Positions 25,565 to 34,681 of a stretch of DNA of 64,000 nucleotides are shown piece after piece. The first letter of the stretch is position 1. The number at the start of each line of letters is the position of its first letter. The translations under genes were made by a program, and so were the position numbers. The stretch is from positions 33,139 through 97,138 of the forward strand of contig CACZCK010000007.1 of NCBI GenBank assembly GCA_902779675.1, given 5' to 3'. The notes below the pieces were generated by a model, which saw only the letters and a list, made by a program, of their open reading frames with translations, had not been told where the DNA came from and ran no database searches. Origin of the DNA: an uncultured Coriobacteriaceae bacterium. GTDB taxonomy: Bacteria > Actinomycetota > Coriobacteriia > Coriobacteriales > Atopobiaceae.

Positions 25565-26086
25565 ATGTCCTTTCTCGATCTTGCCACCTCGCGTTATTCC
25601 TGCCGTGCCTTCACCGACGAGCCCGTGACCCAGGCTGAGCTCGACCAGCTGCTGGAGGCCGTGCGCGTGGCTCCCACGGCAAAGAACACCCAGCCCGTCA
25701 AGGTGTGGGTCTTCCGCAGCGAGGAGGCGCTGGCCAAGATTCGCAGCTGCACGCGCTGCCACTTTGACGCGCCACTGCTGGTGCTGTTTGGCGCGGACTC
25801 CGCCGCCGAGGGCGTCTTTGTCCGCCCGTCCGACGGCCAGAACGCGGCTATCGGTGACGCCTGCATCGTGGCTACGCACTACATGCTCGAAGCTGAGGAC
25901 CTGGGTCTCAACACTTGCTGGGTTGGCTTCTTCGACACGCCGGCGATCAACGAGGCCTTCCCGCAGACCTGCGGCTACGATCTGGTCGGGCTCTTCCCCA
26001 CGGGCCATGCCGACCCCGAGAAGGGCGGCCCCAGCCCAAGGCATCCCCAGCGCAAGGAGCTGAGCGAGTACGTCGAGGAGCTGTAA
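25565..26086 (+). CDS. Nitroreductase family protein
   Basis: A 173-residue FMN-dependent nitroreductase. The N-terminal SRYSCRAFTDEPV carries the flavin-binding arginine region, APTAKNTQPVKVWV is the signature, and GDACIVATHYMLEAEDLGL is the helix lining the dimer interface. It reduces nitro, quinone or ene substrates with NAD(P)H. Size is normal for the short nitroreductases of anaerobes. TTGGAG precedes the ATG. A very stable hairpin at 26122-26164 follows. Confidence 0.92.
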   Translation: MSFLDLATSRYSCRAFTDEPVTQAELDQLLEAVRVAPTAKNTQPVKVWVFRSEEALAKIRSCTRCHFDAPLLVLFGADSAAEGVFVRPSDGQNAAIGDACIVATHYMLEAEDLGLNTCWVGFFDTPAINEAFPQTCGYDLVGLFPTGHADPEKGGPSPRHPQRKELSEYVEEL

Positions 26087-26121
26087 GGTAGCAGCGCCGC
26101 GCTCTGGAGGAAGTCTGTCTC

Positions 26122-26164
26122 CACAGGGCCGTGCGCAACCGAAGTGGTTGCGCACGGCCCTGTG
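26122..26164. terminator. Strong hairpin after nitroreductase gene
   Basis: A perfect 19-base stem, 26122-26140 with 26146-26164, and a 5-base loop. There is no T run on the plus strand, so it may work through stability or be a REP-type palindrome. Confidence 0.6.
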
Positions 26165-26234
26165 ACGTGTAAACGGCTCGAACTGAAGCTGAGGGATCGG
26201 GCATGGACGAAGCTTCGGAAGTACTTCGTTCGCC

Positions 26235-26430
26235 GTACAGCAAATCGACGAACCGATGCCATAATTTTCAAGTTTTCAGTGAAATCAAACTGCCTTTCCA
26301 GAGACCCCTTCTCAGACGGCAACTGCTACCTCGTCTTTTGCAGGTGTCGATACTCCCCATAGAGCGATACGACACCCCATATTTACTGATAAGTCGAAAT
26401 TTATGGCATCGGTTCGTCGATTTGCTGTAC
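26235..26430. mobile_element. MITE-like element 2 with perfect 30-base inverted ends
   Basis: Ends at 26235-26264 and 26401-26430 are exactly complementary over 30 bases. An inner imperfect hairpin (GGTGTCG at 26343 with CGACACC at 26370) is nested, as in the element at 22.2 kb. The 196-base element is AT-rich with no convincing gene. It lies between a nitroreductase and a broken AraC gene; the rest of the gap (26165-26558) holds nothing I recognise. Confidence 0.65.
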
Positions 26431-26558
26431 GACTCTGTTGGATGGTTCTCGAGTGGGCCTAGCGGTGTGACCAAGAAGGCGAGGCCTGCTACGCAAGCGC
26501 AGATAGTCAGGCTGTGAGTGTGCCCACGGTAGAGAACTCGTCCTTGCCCTACCTACCG

Positions 26559-27291
26559 TTACCGGCAGTTGGCATCGCGGTATTGCCGCGGTGTGAGGCC
26601 GGTCTGGCGTCTAAACACCTGCGTGAAGTTGCTTTGATCGCAGAATCGCAAGCGGGAGGCAATTTGGGCAATGCTGCGCTCGTCTGCTACAAGCAGATGC
26701 TGGGCTGCCTTGATGCGCTCGGCAGCGAGGTAGGCGCGCATCGTGTGTCCGGTAGTGCGCTTGAACAGTCGGCTGAGGTAGGCGGGGGGAGAGGCCTATG
26801 GCATCCGCAACCTCGGTGACGTGTATCTCCTGGGTGAGATGGGTGGAGAGGTAGCGCTTGGCCTGCTCCACATAGAAGTTACCTGTGTCGGTGCGTTTTG
26901 ACGCCGCGACCAGCTCGCAGAGCTCAAGGCCCGCATCGTAGGCAATGGGTACGAGCTCGTCGAGCCCATCGAAGGTATTTAGGCGACGCAAGGCGCGGTC
27001 GGCGATCCAGTTGGCTTCGGGTGGGTAGGCACCGCCCTGGATGGCGGCAATCATGAAGGTGTTGACGAGGCTCACGGTGAGGTATTCGTACTATTTGCGC
27101 TGGTTGTCGGTGATGCGTCCAGTGGTAGTAAAGGCCTCGAACCTGATGCCGAACCTCTCTAGAAACCCTTCGGCATTGCCGTCTTGGACCAGGGGAAAGA
27201 GCGGATTAACGTCCCAAAAGGTCGTATTGAGATAGTCGTGCTCCGAGTCCTCTACTCTTTGGAGCTGCGAGCCTTGTGAGGTTGATGTCAT
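26559..27291 (-). pseudogene. Broken AraC family regulator
   Basis: The frame starts at ATG 27291 behind AAAGG and is interrupted twice. A TAG near 27091 follows ITDNQRK, after which the same frame continues with EYLTVSLVNTFM. A run of six G at 26784-26789 then shifts the frame: dropping one base restores SPAYLSRLFKRTTGHTMRAY, the AraC DNA-binding domain, which goes on to RLRFCDQSNFTQVFRRQTG and ends at 26559. With one nonsense and one homopolymer frameshift it is a recent pseudogene, although the frameshift alone could be a sequencing error. Confidence 0.88.
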
Positions 27292-27632
27292 GCCACGCCT
27301 TTGAAAAGGTTAAATAGACACTAAAGTATGCATTTGCCCTCCATCAACAACATCGACCTCGACGCCATCCTGCAGATGGCCATGACGCGCGCCCAGCAGC
27401 AGGGATAGCATCAGGTGGTCATGGGGCTCGCGTACCAGTTCGCGCAATCCTGATTGAGACCGGGTACTCGTTTGTGATGAGCGAGTGCCCGGCCTTGCTA
27501 TGCCAAGGCCGACTCGCGAGATACAGTCCTACTTTTTCGAAAATCGATACTGCTATGTAAAAACACCTTCCGTGCCTGCTCGCGCATATCGTATAAAACG
27601 ATTAACACCAGATACAGTAGCAGGAGGGCACG
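27292..27632. other. Intergenic region with a short unrecognised frame
   Basis: A 341-base gap. A 26-codon frame at 27328-27408 (starting MHLPSINNIDLDAILQ) is followed in frame by 14 more sense codons after its TAG; it may be a gene remnant but I do not recognise it. An 11-base hairpin with one wobble pair (27460-27470 with 27482-27492) lies downstream. The rest is promoter and operator DNA for the rhamnosidase gene. Confidence 0.4.
27588..27602. promoter_or_regulatory. Putative operator of the rhamnosidase operon
   Basis: ATCGT and ACGAT arms flank a 5-base spacer at 27588-27602, followed by TAACAC. It has the CG-containing symmetry of LacI-type sites and resembles AAATCG-CGTAAA-CGATTT at 39319-39336. 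Confidence 0.45.
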
Positions 27633-30413
27633 ATGAAGATCACGAGGATGCGCGTCAACCACCTGAAGGAAGCGCTTGGTTTTAGGCTTTCCAGCACCAT
27701 ATTCTCGTGGGTGGTCGAGGAGTCCGCCGGCATGCGCGCCACGGCATCGCGCATTGTGGTGACGAGCGAGGGCGCCACCGTGGCCGACACCGGTTGGGTG
27801 GACCTCGACTCGCTTGCCGCCAAGGTGGATGTTCCCCTTCGCGCCCGCACCCGTTACGAGTGGACCGTGGCCGTGCGCACCGATGCCGACGAGGAGGCCA
27901 TCTCTCCCGTCGCCTCCTTCGAGACAGGCAAGATGGACGAGCCCTGGCAGGCCCAGTGGCTCTCCTGCGATGGCGAGGAGTCTCCTCGCCATCCGATCTT
28001 CTCGACTGAGCTCGCCCTGGCCGGTGAGGTTGCCTCCGCGCGCCTGTACACTTGTGGCCTGGGCTTCTACGATGCCAGCATCAATGGCGAGCGCGTGGGC
28101 AACGAGTATCTTGCCCCCGGCACCAACGCCTACGACCGCTGGCTGCAGGTTCAGACCTACGACGTCACCGAGCAGCTGCAGGCGGCGGGGGAGCGTGCCG
28201 AGCTCTCCTTCCTTATGGGCAACGGCTGGTGGAAGGGCCGCTTTGGCTTCATCCCCGAGGACCGCGGCTTCTACGGCAACGACTGGCGCCTGATCGCCGA
28301 GCTGCACGTGACCTACGCCGATGGTAGCGAACAGGTCTTTGGCACCGGCGAGGGCTGGACCATGACGCGCTCGAACATCACGGGCTCCAACATCTACGAC
28401 GGCATGTACGTGGATGACACGCTGCCTGCCGTGGCTCCGGTGCCTGCGGCGCTGCTCGACGAGGACGAGGCGGCCAAGTCCACCGCCAAGCTCACCGACC
28501 GCCTGTCGCTGCCCGTTTGTGCCCACGAGACCTTTGCGCCGACGGTGGTCGACGTCCCCTCGGGCGAGCTGGTGCTCGACATGGGCCAGGAGTTTGCCGG
28601 CACCTTCCGCCTGCACGTGAGCGAGCCTGCGGGGACGCGCATCCACGTGCAGCTGGGTGAGCTGCTGCAGGGCGGCGAGTTCTATCGCGACAACCTGCGC
28701 TCCGCCAAGCAGGAGTTCGTGTACGTTAGCGATGGTGCCGAGCACATCCTGGAGCCGCGCTTCACCTACTACGGCTACCGCTACGTGCGCATCTCTGGCC
28801 TCTCGCACTTCGAGCCGGCCGATCTTGTCGGCGTGGCGCTCTATTCGAGCTTCGAGGAGGCGGGCAGCCTCACCACGGGCCACAAGCTGGTCAACCAGCT
28901 GGTCTCCAACAGCCGCTGGGGCATGAAGAGCAACTTTGTGGACACCCCCACCGACTGCCCGCAGCGCGACGAGCGCATGGGCTGGACCGGCGACGCGCAG
29001 GTCTTTGCCCCCACGGCGCTCTATCTGGCCGACCAGCTGCCCTTCTACCGCAAGTTTGCCTACGACATGGCGCAGGAGGCCGCCAAGCACGACGGCGGTG
29101 CGCCGCTGGTGGCCCCGTCGTTCATGCTGGACGGCCCGGGCTGCGCGGTGTGGGGCGACGCCACCTGTTTCATTCCCTGGCAGAGCTATGTGTTCAGCGG
29201 TGATGCCTCGGTGCTCGAGGAGCACTACGAGACGATGCGCGCCTGGGTGGACTACATCGAGCGCACCGACGAGGGCGACAAGCACGTGTGGGGTGGTCTC
29301 CACCAGCTGGGTGACTGGCTGGCCCTGGATGCCCCCAAGAACGACCGCACCGGTGCCACCGATCCGGACTTCATCTCGTATCTCTATTGGTGGCGCAGCG
29401 CCTGCGAGGTCGCGGCGGCCGCCCGTGTGCTGGGCTATGACGAGGACGTGCGCGCCTACGAGGCCATGGCCCAGCGCATCTCCGACTACGTCTATGCCGA
29501 GTACTTCTCGCCCAACGGCCGCTGCGCCGTGACCACGCAGACCGCCTACGCTCTCTGCCTGTCCTTTGGCTTCGGCTCGCCCGAGTTCTCGGCCTTCGCG
29601 CTCGACCGCGCGCTCACCCGCAACGAGGGCAAGCTCGTGACCGGCTTTGTGGGCACCAACTTCCTGCCGCGCGCCCTTTGCCTGGCTGACATGCCCAACA
29701 AGGCCTACGACCTGCTGCTCAACGAGGAGTACCCGGGCTGGCTGCGCGAGGTCAAGCTTGGCGCCACCACCATCTGGGAGCGCTGGAACTCGCTCGACGA
29801 CGAGGGTGTGATCACCGGCATCGGCATGAACTCGATGAACCACTACTCCTACGGCTCCATCACCGAGTGGCTCTTTGGCTACGCCGCCGGCCTGCGTCCG
29901 GTGGAGAGCGAGCCGGGCTTCCGTCGCGCCATCGTGGCGCCGCTGCCCAGCTGGCGCCTGGGTCACCTTGAGTGCGAGCGCACGAGCTCCGCCGGTACCT
30001 GGCGTGTGGCTTGGGCCTGCGTGGACGAGCGTCACCTGCGCGTCGAGCTGACGGTGCCCTTTGGCTGTACGGCCGAGGTCGAGCTGCCGCTTGCGCCGGC
30101 AAGCGCCTACGACGAGCTCGGCGGTCGCGAGCTGGATGCCGGTACCTACGTGGTGACGTATGAGACCACCACGCCGCTGCGCCGCGTGCCCTCCGTGGAC
30201 TGGCCCATCGGCGACCTGCTGGCGGCCCCCGACACCGACGCCATCGTGCGCGCCCACTGCAAGCCCGACTGGGTCGCCCCCGACGAGCTGGGCATCTCGA
30301 TGCGCGATCTGGCCTACAAGCTCGCTCGCGGCTCGCGTCCGATGAGCGAGGAGGCGCTTGCGGCCTGCGATGCCGAGCTGCGCGCCCTGGCCGAGAAGGG
30401 CCCCGAAGACTAG
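27633..30413 (+). CDS. GH78 alpha-L-rhamnosidase
   Basis: A 926-residue glycoside hydrolase family 78 enzyme releasing terminal L-rhamnose from plant glycosides such as rutinosides. The N-terminal Bac_rhamnosid_N region contains RLYTCGLGFYDASINGERVG and the catalytic barrel has the family hallmark TDCPQRDERMGWTGDAQVF near residue 440, which supplies acidic catalytic residues, and later ATTIWERWNS. No signal peptide is seen, so it acts inside the cell on imported substrates. AGGAGGGCACG precedes the ATG. It heads an operon with a PTS EIIBC and a ROK kinase. Confidence 0.95.
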   Translation: MKITRMRVNHLKEALGFRLSSTIFSWVVEESAGMRATASRIVVTSEGATVADTGWVDLDSLAAKVDVPLRARTRYEWTVAVRTDADEEAISPVASFETGKMDEPWQAQWLSCDGEESPRHPIFSTELALAGEVASARLYTCGLGFYDASINGERVGNEYLAPGTNAYDRWLQVQTYDVTEQLQAAGERAELSFLMGNGWWKGRFGFIPEDRGFYGNDWRLIAELHVTYADGSEQVFGTGEGWTMTRSNITGSNIYDGMYVDDTLPAVAPVPAALLDEDEAAKSTAKLTDRLSLPVCAHETFAPTVVDVPSGELVLDMGQEFAGTFRLHVSEPAGTRIHVQLGELLQGGEFYRDNLRSAKQEFVYVSDGAEHILEPRFTYYGYRYVRISGLSHFEPADLVGVALYSSFEEAGSLTTGHKLVNQLVSNSRWGMKSNFVDTPTDCPQRDERMGWTGDAQVFAPTALYLADQLPFYRKFAYDMAQEAAKHDGGAPLVAPSFMLDGPGCAVWGDATCFIPWQSYVFSGDASVLEEHYETMRAWVDYIERTDEGDKHVWGGLHQLGDWLALDAPKNDRTGATDPDFISYLYWWRSACEVAAAARVLGYDEDVRAYEAMAQRISDYVYAEYFSPNGRCAVTTQTAYALCLSFGFGSPEFSAFALDRALTRNEGKLVTGFVGTNFLPRALCLADMPNKAYDLLLNEEYPGWLREVKLGATTIWERWNSLDDEGVITGIGMNSMNHYSYGSITEWLFGYAAGLRPVESEPGFRRAIVAPLPSWRLGHLECERTSSAGTWRVAWACVDERHLRVELTVPFGCTAEVELPLAPASAYDELGGRELDAGTYVVTYETTTPLRRVPSVDWPIGDLLAAPDTDAIVRAHCKPDWVAPDELGISMRDLAYKLARGSRPMSEEALAACDAELRALAEKGPED

Positions 30414-30530
30414 GCCAGGCGGGCAAGGCCCGCACGCATCTCACAGAACTACCGATTAAGGCACTGCTCGCGCAGTGATGATCCACTGCGCGCAAAAGAA
30501 CCGGAACACCGGAAGAGAAGGAAGGGAATC

Positions 30531-31910
30531 ATGGCTCAGGATTGGAACAAGCTCGCGACTGACATCATCGAGCTCGTGGGCGGGGAGGACAACATCACTT
30601 CCATCACGCACTGCGTCACGCGTCTGCGCTTCATGCTCAAGGACGAGAGCAAGGCCGACGACCAGCGCATCGGCCAGCTGAACGGCGTCATCCAGGTGAT
30701 GCACGCCTCCGGCCAGTACCAGGTGGTCATTGGCAACAAGGTGGGGGAGGCCTACGACGCGGTGGTCGCACAGCTGCCCAACCTCGCTGCCGGCGAGGTG
30801 GAGGCCGAAGAAGAGGAGAAGGGCGGCTTCAGCCTCAACGCTCTCTTTGACATCGTCTCGGGCATCTTCGTCCCGTTCATTGGCATCTTCACCGCAGCCG
30901 GTCTTGCCCGCGCCCTGGTCATGATGGCCGTTACGCTGGGCTGGATGGACCAGGCAAGCTCCACTTACGTGGTGCTCAACGCCATCGGTGACGGTGTCTT
31001 CCAGTTCCTGCCCATCTTCATCGCGGCCACTGCGGCTAAGAAGTTCAAGTGCAACCAGTGGATCGCCATGGGTGTGGCAGCCTTCCTGGTGTGCCCCTCG
31101 ATGGTTGGTCTCAAGGACGCGTTTGCCGAGGCGGGTGGCCCGACCCTCTTTGGTGCGCCTGTGGTGCTGCCCGACTCTGGCTACCTGCAGGCCGTCTTCC
31201 CCATCATCTTTGCCGTGTACCTGCAGTCTTGGCTCGAGAAGCCGATGAAGCTGCTGCCGGGCGTCCTGCGTGACCTGCTGGGTAACATGCTCGTGCTTGT
31301 GCTCACCTCGCTCATCACCCTCATGGTTGTGGGTCCCGTCATCAACACCGTCTCCAGCTGGATCGCCGCTGGCCTCATGGCCACCCTCAACGTCGTGCCC
31401 GTGCTTGCCGGCTTCCTCATCGCCGCCCTCTGGCCCGTGCTCATCATCTTTGGCATGCACTGGGGCATCATCCCCATCATGATCTCCAACCTCATGACCC
31501 TCGGCTACGACGTGATCGGCCCCATCACCAACGGCACCAACTACGTGATTGGCGCAGTCGTTCTGGCCATCCTGCTCAAGACCAAGAAGCAGGGCGTGCG
31601 CACCACCGCCACCGAGTGCCTGGCCTCCGCCTGGCTGGGCGCCATTACCGAGCCCGCCATCTACGGCCTGCTCCTCAAGTTCAAGCGTCCGTTCCTGACC
31701 ATGGCTCTGGCCTGCGGCGTCAGTGGTGCTATCACCGCAGCCGTCGGCGTGCAGCAGGTGGGCATTCTCACCACCTCGGTCCTTACGCTGCCGGTGCTGG
31801 CCGCCACCAACGGCGTACCCCACGTGGCGGGCATCCTGCTGGCGTCGGTGGTGGGCTTCATTGCCACCTACTTCTTTGGCTTCAACGACAGCATGGTTGT
31901 CGACGAGTAG
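30531..31910 (+). CDS. PTS EIIBC, beta-glucoside/sucrose type
   Basis: A 459-residue phosphotransferase permease. Residues 1 to about 90 are an EIIB domain with phosphocysteine Cys28 in SITHCVTRLRF; about 105-459 is the EIIC membrane domain with around ten helices and motifs such as GITEPAIYG-like LGAITEPAIYGLLLKF. There is no EIIA domain, so phosphate must come from an EIIA elsewhere. It imports and phosphorylates a glycoside. It lies 117 bases after the rhamnosidase gene and before a ROK kinase, so the three probably form one substrate pathway. Confidence 0.92.
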   Translation: MAQDWNKLATDIIELVGGEDNITSITHCVTRLRFMLKDESKADDQRIGQLNGVIQVMHASGQYQVVIGNKVGEAYDAVVAQLPNLAAGEVEAEEEEKGGFSLNALFDIVSGIFVPFIGIFTAAGLARALVMMAVTLGWMDQASSTYVVLNAIGDGVFQFLPIFIAATAAKKFKCNQWIAMGVAAFLVCPSMVGLKDAFAEAGGPTLFGAPVVLPDSGYLQAVFPIIFAVYLQSWLEKPMKLLPGVLRDLLGNMLVLVLTSLITLMVVGPVINTVSSWIAAGLMATLNVVPVLAGFLIAALWPVLIIFGMHWGIIPIMISNLMTLGYDVIGPITNGTNYVIGAVVLAILLKTKKQGVRTTATECLASAWLGAITEPAIYGLLLKFKRPFLTMALACGVSGAITAAVGVQQVGILTTSVLTLPVLAATNGVPHVAGILLASVVGFIATYFFGFNDSMVVDE

Positions 31911-31922
31911 CCCTTCCTTTCT

Positions 31923-31957
31923 GGCCCGGCCTTGCAGCTGCCCTGCGAGGCCGGGCC
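31923..31957 (+). terminator. Hairpin between PTS and ROK kinase genes
   Basis: A perfect 9-base stem GGCCCGGCC / GGCCGGGCC with no T run. It may trim expression of the kinase rather than fully stop transcription. Confidence 0.5.
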
Positions 31958-31997
31958 TCCTAACAGCCAAGACGAGCGCAAATCTGAGGAGAAGATC

Positions 31998-32891
31998 ATG
32001 AGCAAGCAGTTTCTGTGCATGGACGTGGGCGGCACCAACACGCGCGTCGGCGTGGTGAACGAGGATCTCGAGGTGCTGGGCTCGGCCATCGAGCGCACGC
32101 CCGAGCTGGCTGCCAAGGGCATCGGCGTGGGCCTCTGCGACCTCGTGCTGCGCTGGGTCGAGCTGGCCAAGGCCGAAGGAAGCCAGATTGACGGCGTGGT
32201 GATCGGCGTGCCCGCCACGGTCGACGCCAGCTGCCGCGTGGTGCTGCAGGCCCCCAATGTGGAGGGACTCACGGGTCTGCCCCTGGCCGATCTCGTGGAG
32301 CAGGCGATGGGCATTCCCACCACGGTGGAGAAGGACGTCAACCTGCTGATTCTCTCCGACATGCATGCGCTGGGCATCGACTCGACTGCCACCGTCTGCG
32401 GCGTGTACTTTGGCACGGGCATTGGCAATGCGCTCTACCTCGGCGGCCAGGTGTGGCATGGCGCGCATGGCTCGGCGGGCGAGCTGGGGCATGTGCCCGC
32501 GCTTGGACGCACCGAGACATGCGGTTGCGGCAATCCGGGCTGCCTGGAGTGCTTTGGTGGCGGCCATCATCTGGCGAGTGTGGTGCAGCAGCGCTACCCC
32601 GAGGTGTCCATCGGTCGCGCGTTTGCCGAGCTGGCGGACACACCCGAGGTCGTGGAGGTGCTCGAGGCCATGGCCATCGCCGTGGCAGCCGAGGCCAACA
32701 TCATCGACCCAGACGAGGTAATCATCGGCGGCGGCCTGCCGCTGATGGAGGGCTTCGACCGCGAGGCCTTTGGGCGGCGCGTGTACACGCACCTGCGCAA
32801 GCCCTACCCGGCCGAAACGCTCGAGCTGCGCTACTCGAAGCAGGGCCAGCTGAGCGGCCTCATCGGCGGTGCGATCCGCCTGGGCCGCTAG
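31998..32891 (+). CDS. ROK family sugar kinase, AlsK-like
   Basis: A 297-residue ROK kinase. The ATP loop MDVGGTNTRVG opens the protein, KDVNLLILSD and GTGIGNALYL follow, and the zinc motif GHVPALGRTETCGCGNPGC is complete. Compared with what I recall of E. coli AlsK (D-allose kinase), the KDVNL, GAHGxAGELGH and ACGNPGCLE segments and the late DPDxVIxGGG agree closely. It would make a sugar 6-phosphate, feeding the rpiB/epimerase pair at 5-6 kb if the sugar is allose. GAGGAG precedes ATG 31998. Glucose kinase activity cannot be excluded. Confidence 0.88.
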   Translation: MSKQFLCMDVGGTNTRVGVVNEDLEVLGSAIERTPELAAKGIGVGLCDLVLRWVELAKAEGSQIDGVVIGVPATVDASCRVVLQAPNVEGLTGLPLADLVEQAMGIPTTVEKDVNLLILSDMHALGIDSTATVCGVYFGTGIGNALYLGGQVWHGAHGSAGELGHVPALGRTETCGCGNPGCLECFGGGHHLASVVQQRYPEVSIGRAFAELADTPEVVEVLEAMAIAVAAEANIIDPDEVIIGGGLPLMEGFDREAFGRRVYTHLRKPYPAETLELRYSKQGQLSGLIGGAIRLGR

Positions 32892-32907
32892 CTCTGGCTT
32901 AGCTGAC

Positions 32908-33786
32908 CTATTCGGTGGGGCCGAGGCGCGCCAGGTTGCGATAGGCTCGCGGCGAGAGGTCGCACACGCGCGAGAAGCGATACGAGAAGTTGCTCTCGCT
33001 CGTGAAGCCGACCTGCTTGGCAATGGCTCCGATGGGCAGGTCGGTGTCCGTGAGCAGCTGCTTGGCGTGCGTGATGCGGTAGCGCAGGAGGTAGTCGTGC
33101 GGGGAGGTCTCCATCTGCTGCCGGAAGAGCTTCGTGAGGTAGCTGGTGCTGACAGCAGCCGCCTGCGCGATGTCCTCCACGGTGATGCGCTCCCCGAAGT
33201 GCTGGGCGACGAAGTTCTGTGCCAGGACAACGGGGCTGTTGGTGGGGACCTCGTCGCGCGAGCGCGCGATGAGCATGCTGGAGAGCAGGCCATGGACAGC
33301 CAGGCCCACCAGCTCGTTGTCCATCACGCTGTCGTGCTCGAGCCGCTCGAGAATGGTGTCCAGGTAGGGCTGCACGCGCGAGCTGGGCACGGACACGGAG
33401 GTGAGCGCCGGTAGCCCAAGGCGCCGTGCGGTCGTGTCGACGCCCGAGCCCTGTACGTGGGCCCAGATGTGGTACCAGTGGTCGCTCTTGGGGTCGGCCC
33501 CGTAGACCTGGTGCGTGCGGCAGTCTAGAAGCAGCATCTGCCCGCACCGTATGGTGGCGGAGCGGCGCCCCTGTTGTACGAAGCCCGTTCCCTCGAAGGT
33601 GTAGAAGAGGAGGTAGCTGTCCTTGGCGTCGCGTTCGGTCACAAAGCCTTGCTCGCCATAGAGCGCGCCCGCCTCGGTGCACACGTAGGGCATCTCCAGC
33701 TGAACGGCGCTGGGGGTATTAGCCAGCCAAAAGCTGCGCCGGTCTAGGTATCCTCCGATTTTGTAGTGCTCGGTCGCTGTGCCCAT
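32908..33786 (-). CDS. AraC family transcriptional regulator
   Basis: A 292-residue AraC-type activator. The N-terminal half is a cupin-like ligand domain (SYLLFYTFEGTGFVQQGRR), and the C-terminal third holds two helix-turn-helix motifs, ITVEDIAQAAAVSTSYLTKL and IGAIAKQVGFTSESNFSYRF. It converges with the AlsK-like kinase gene and is divergent from the esterase gene with a 69-base gap. It most likely activates the rhamnosidase-PTS-kinase operon or the esterase gene. The ribosome site before ATG 33786 is weak. Confidence 0.92.
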   Translation of the reverse strand: MGTATEHYKIGGYLDRRSFWLANTPSAVQLEMPYVCTEAGALYGEQGFVTERDAKDSYLLFYTFEGTGFVQQGRRSATIRCGQMLLLDCRTHQVYGADPKSDHWYHIWAHVQGSGVDTTARRLGLPALTSVSVPSSRVQPYLDTILERLEHDSVMDNELVGLAVHGLLSSMLIARSRDEVPTNSPVVLAQNFVAQHFGERITVEDIAQAAAVSTSYLTKLFRQQMETSPHDYLLRYRITHAKQLLTDTDLPIGAIAKQVGFTSESNFSYRFSRVCDLSPRAYRNLARLGPTE

Positions 33787-33855
33787 TGCGCTGCCCGCCT
33801 ACCGCCGATGCTTGCCATCAGACTATGTTGTATCACGAACGAAAGGATAGACGAC

Positions 33856-34674
33856 ATGGCCCTCATTCAGGTGAACTACCTCTCCAACGCGCTGGCGCGT
33901 ACGGTGCCAGTCAACGTGATCCTGCCTGCCGACAAGGTTGACTCCAAGACGCATCGCTACGTGCGACGCGAGCGCCCCTTTAAGACCCTCTACCTGCTGC
34001 ACGGCATGTTTGGCAACTACACCGACTGGTGCGCCAACACGCGCGTGCAGCGCTGGGCCGAGGAGCGCAACCTGGCTGTGGTCATGCCGTCGGGCGACAA
34101 CATGTACTACGTCAACAGTCTGCTGCCGTTCAACGACTACGGCGCGTTTGTGGGCGAGGAGCTGCCGGCTATCATGCGTGCGATGTTCCCGCTGTCCGAC
34201 GCGCGCGAGGACAACTTTATTGCGGGCCTCTCCATGGGTGGCTTCGGTGCGCTGCGCAATGGCTTCAAGTATGCGGACACCTTCAGCCGGATTGGCGCGC
34301 TGTCGAGTGCAATCACCGTGCTCGACCCAGCCGCGCCGCCCATAGCCGGGGACAAGGCCGTGTTTGGCGACCTTGCTGCTGCGGCGGCCACCGACAAGAA
34401 TCACCAGGTGGCATACGAGCAGCTCAAGCAGCGCGTTGCGGCGGGGGAGGCCACGATGCCCGAGGTCTACCTGGCCTGCGGAACCGAGGACAGCTTTATT
34501 GCCAGCACCCGCGCCCTGCGCGACCAGCTGATGGGCGACGGCGTGAGCGTCACCTACGACGAGCAGCCTGGTGGGCACGAGTGGGACTTCTGGGATGCGC
34601 AGATCAAGAAGATTATCGACTGGCTTCCGCTCGACGAGGCCGACCGGGGCTTTGGCAGCGGGGCGATCGACTAA
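33856..34674 (+). CDS. Esterase of the esterase D / CE1-like group
   Basis: A 272-residue alpha/beta hydrolase. The oxyanion segment LYLLHGMFGNYTDW, the nucleophile elbow GLSMGGFGA and the catalytic His in GGHEWDFW are all in place, and CGTEDSFI supplies the Asp. It resembles tributyrin esterase/feruloyl-type CE1 enzymes that remove acyl groups from sugars. The setting, next to a rhamnosidase and an AraC gene, suggests deacylation of plant glycosides. There is no signal peptide. GAAAGGATAG precedes ATG 33856. Confidence 0.92.
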   Translation: MALIQVNYLSNALARTVPVNVILPADKVDSKTHRYVRRERPFKTLYLLHGMFGNYTDWCANTRVQRWAEERNLAVVMPSGDNMYYVNSLLPFNDYGAFVGEELPAIMRAMFPLSDAREDNFIAGLSMGGFGALRNGFKYADTFSRIGALSSAITVLDPAAPPIAGDKAVFGDLAAAAATDKNHQVAYEQLKQRVAAGEATMPEVYLACGTEDSFIASTRALRDQLMGDGVSVTYDEQPGGHEWDFWDAQIKKIIDWLPLDEADRGFGSGAID

Positions 34675-34681
34675 GGCGCGG

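Noticed and set aside
26144..26517. Short plus-strand frames inside the 30-base inverted-repeat element
   Set aside because: They lie within the repeat, lack ribosome sites and show no protein-like pattern.
27498..30257. A 919-codon open frame on the minus strand across the rhamnosidase gene
   Set aside because: It is antisense to a clear GH78 enzyme and rich in His, Val, Gly and Arg as expected for the complement of GC-rich codons; it has no family-like motifs.
30456..33293. A 945-codon minus-strand open frame across the PTS and ROK kinase genes
   Set aside because: Antisense shadow of two well-recognised genes with the same biased composition.
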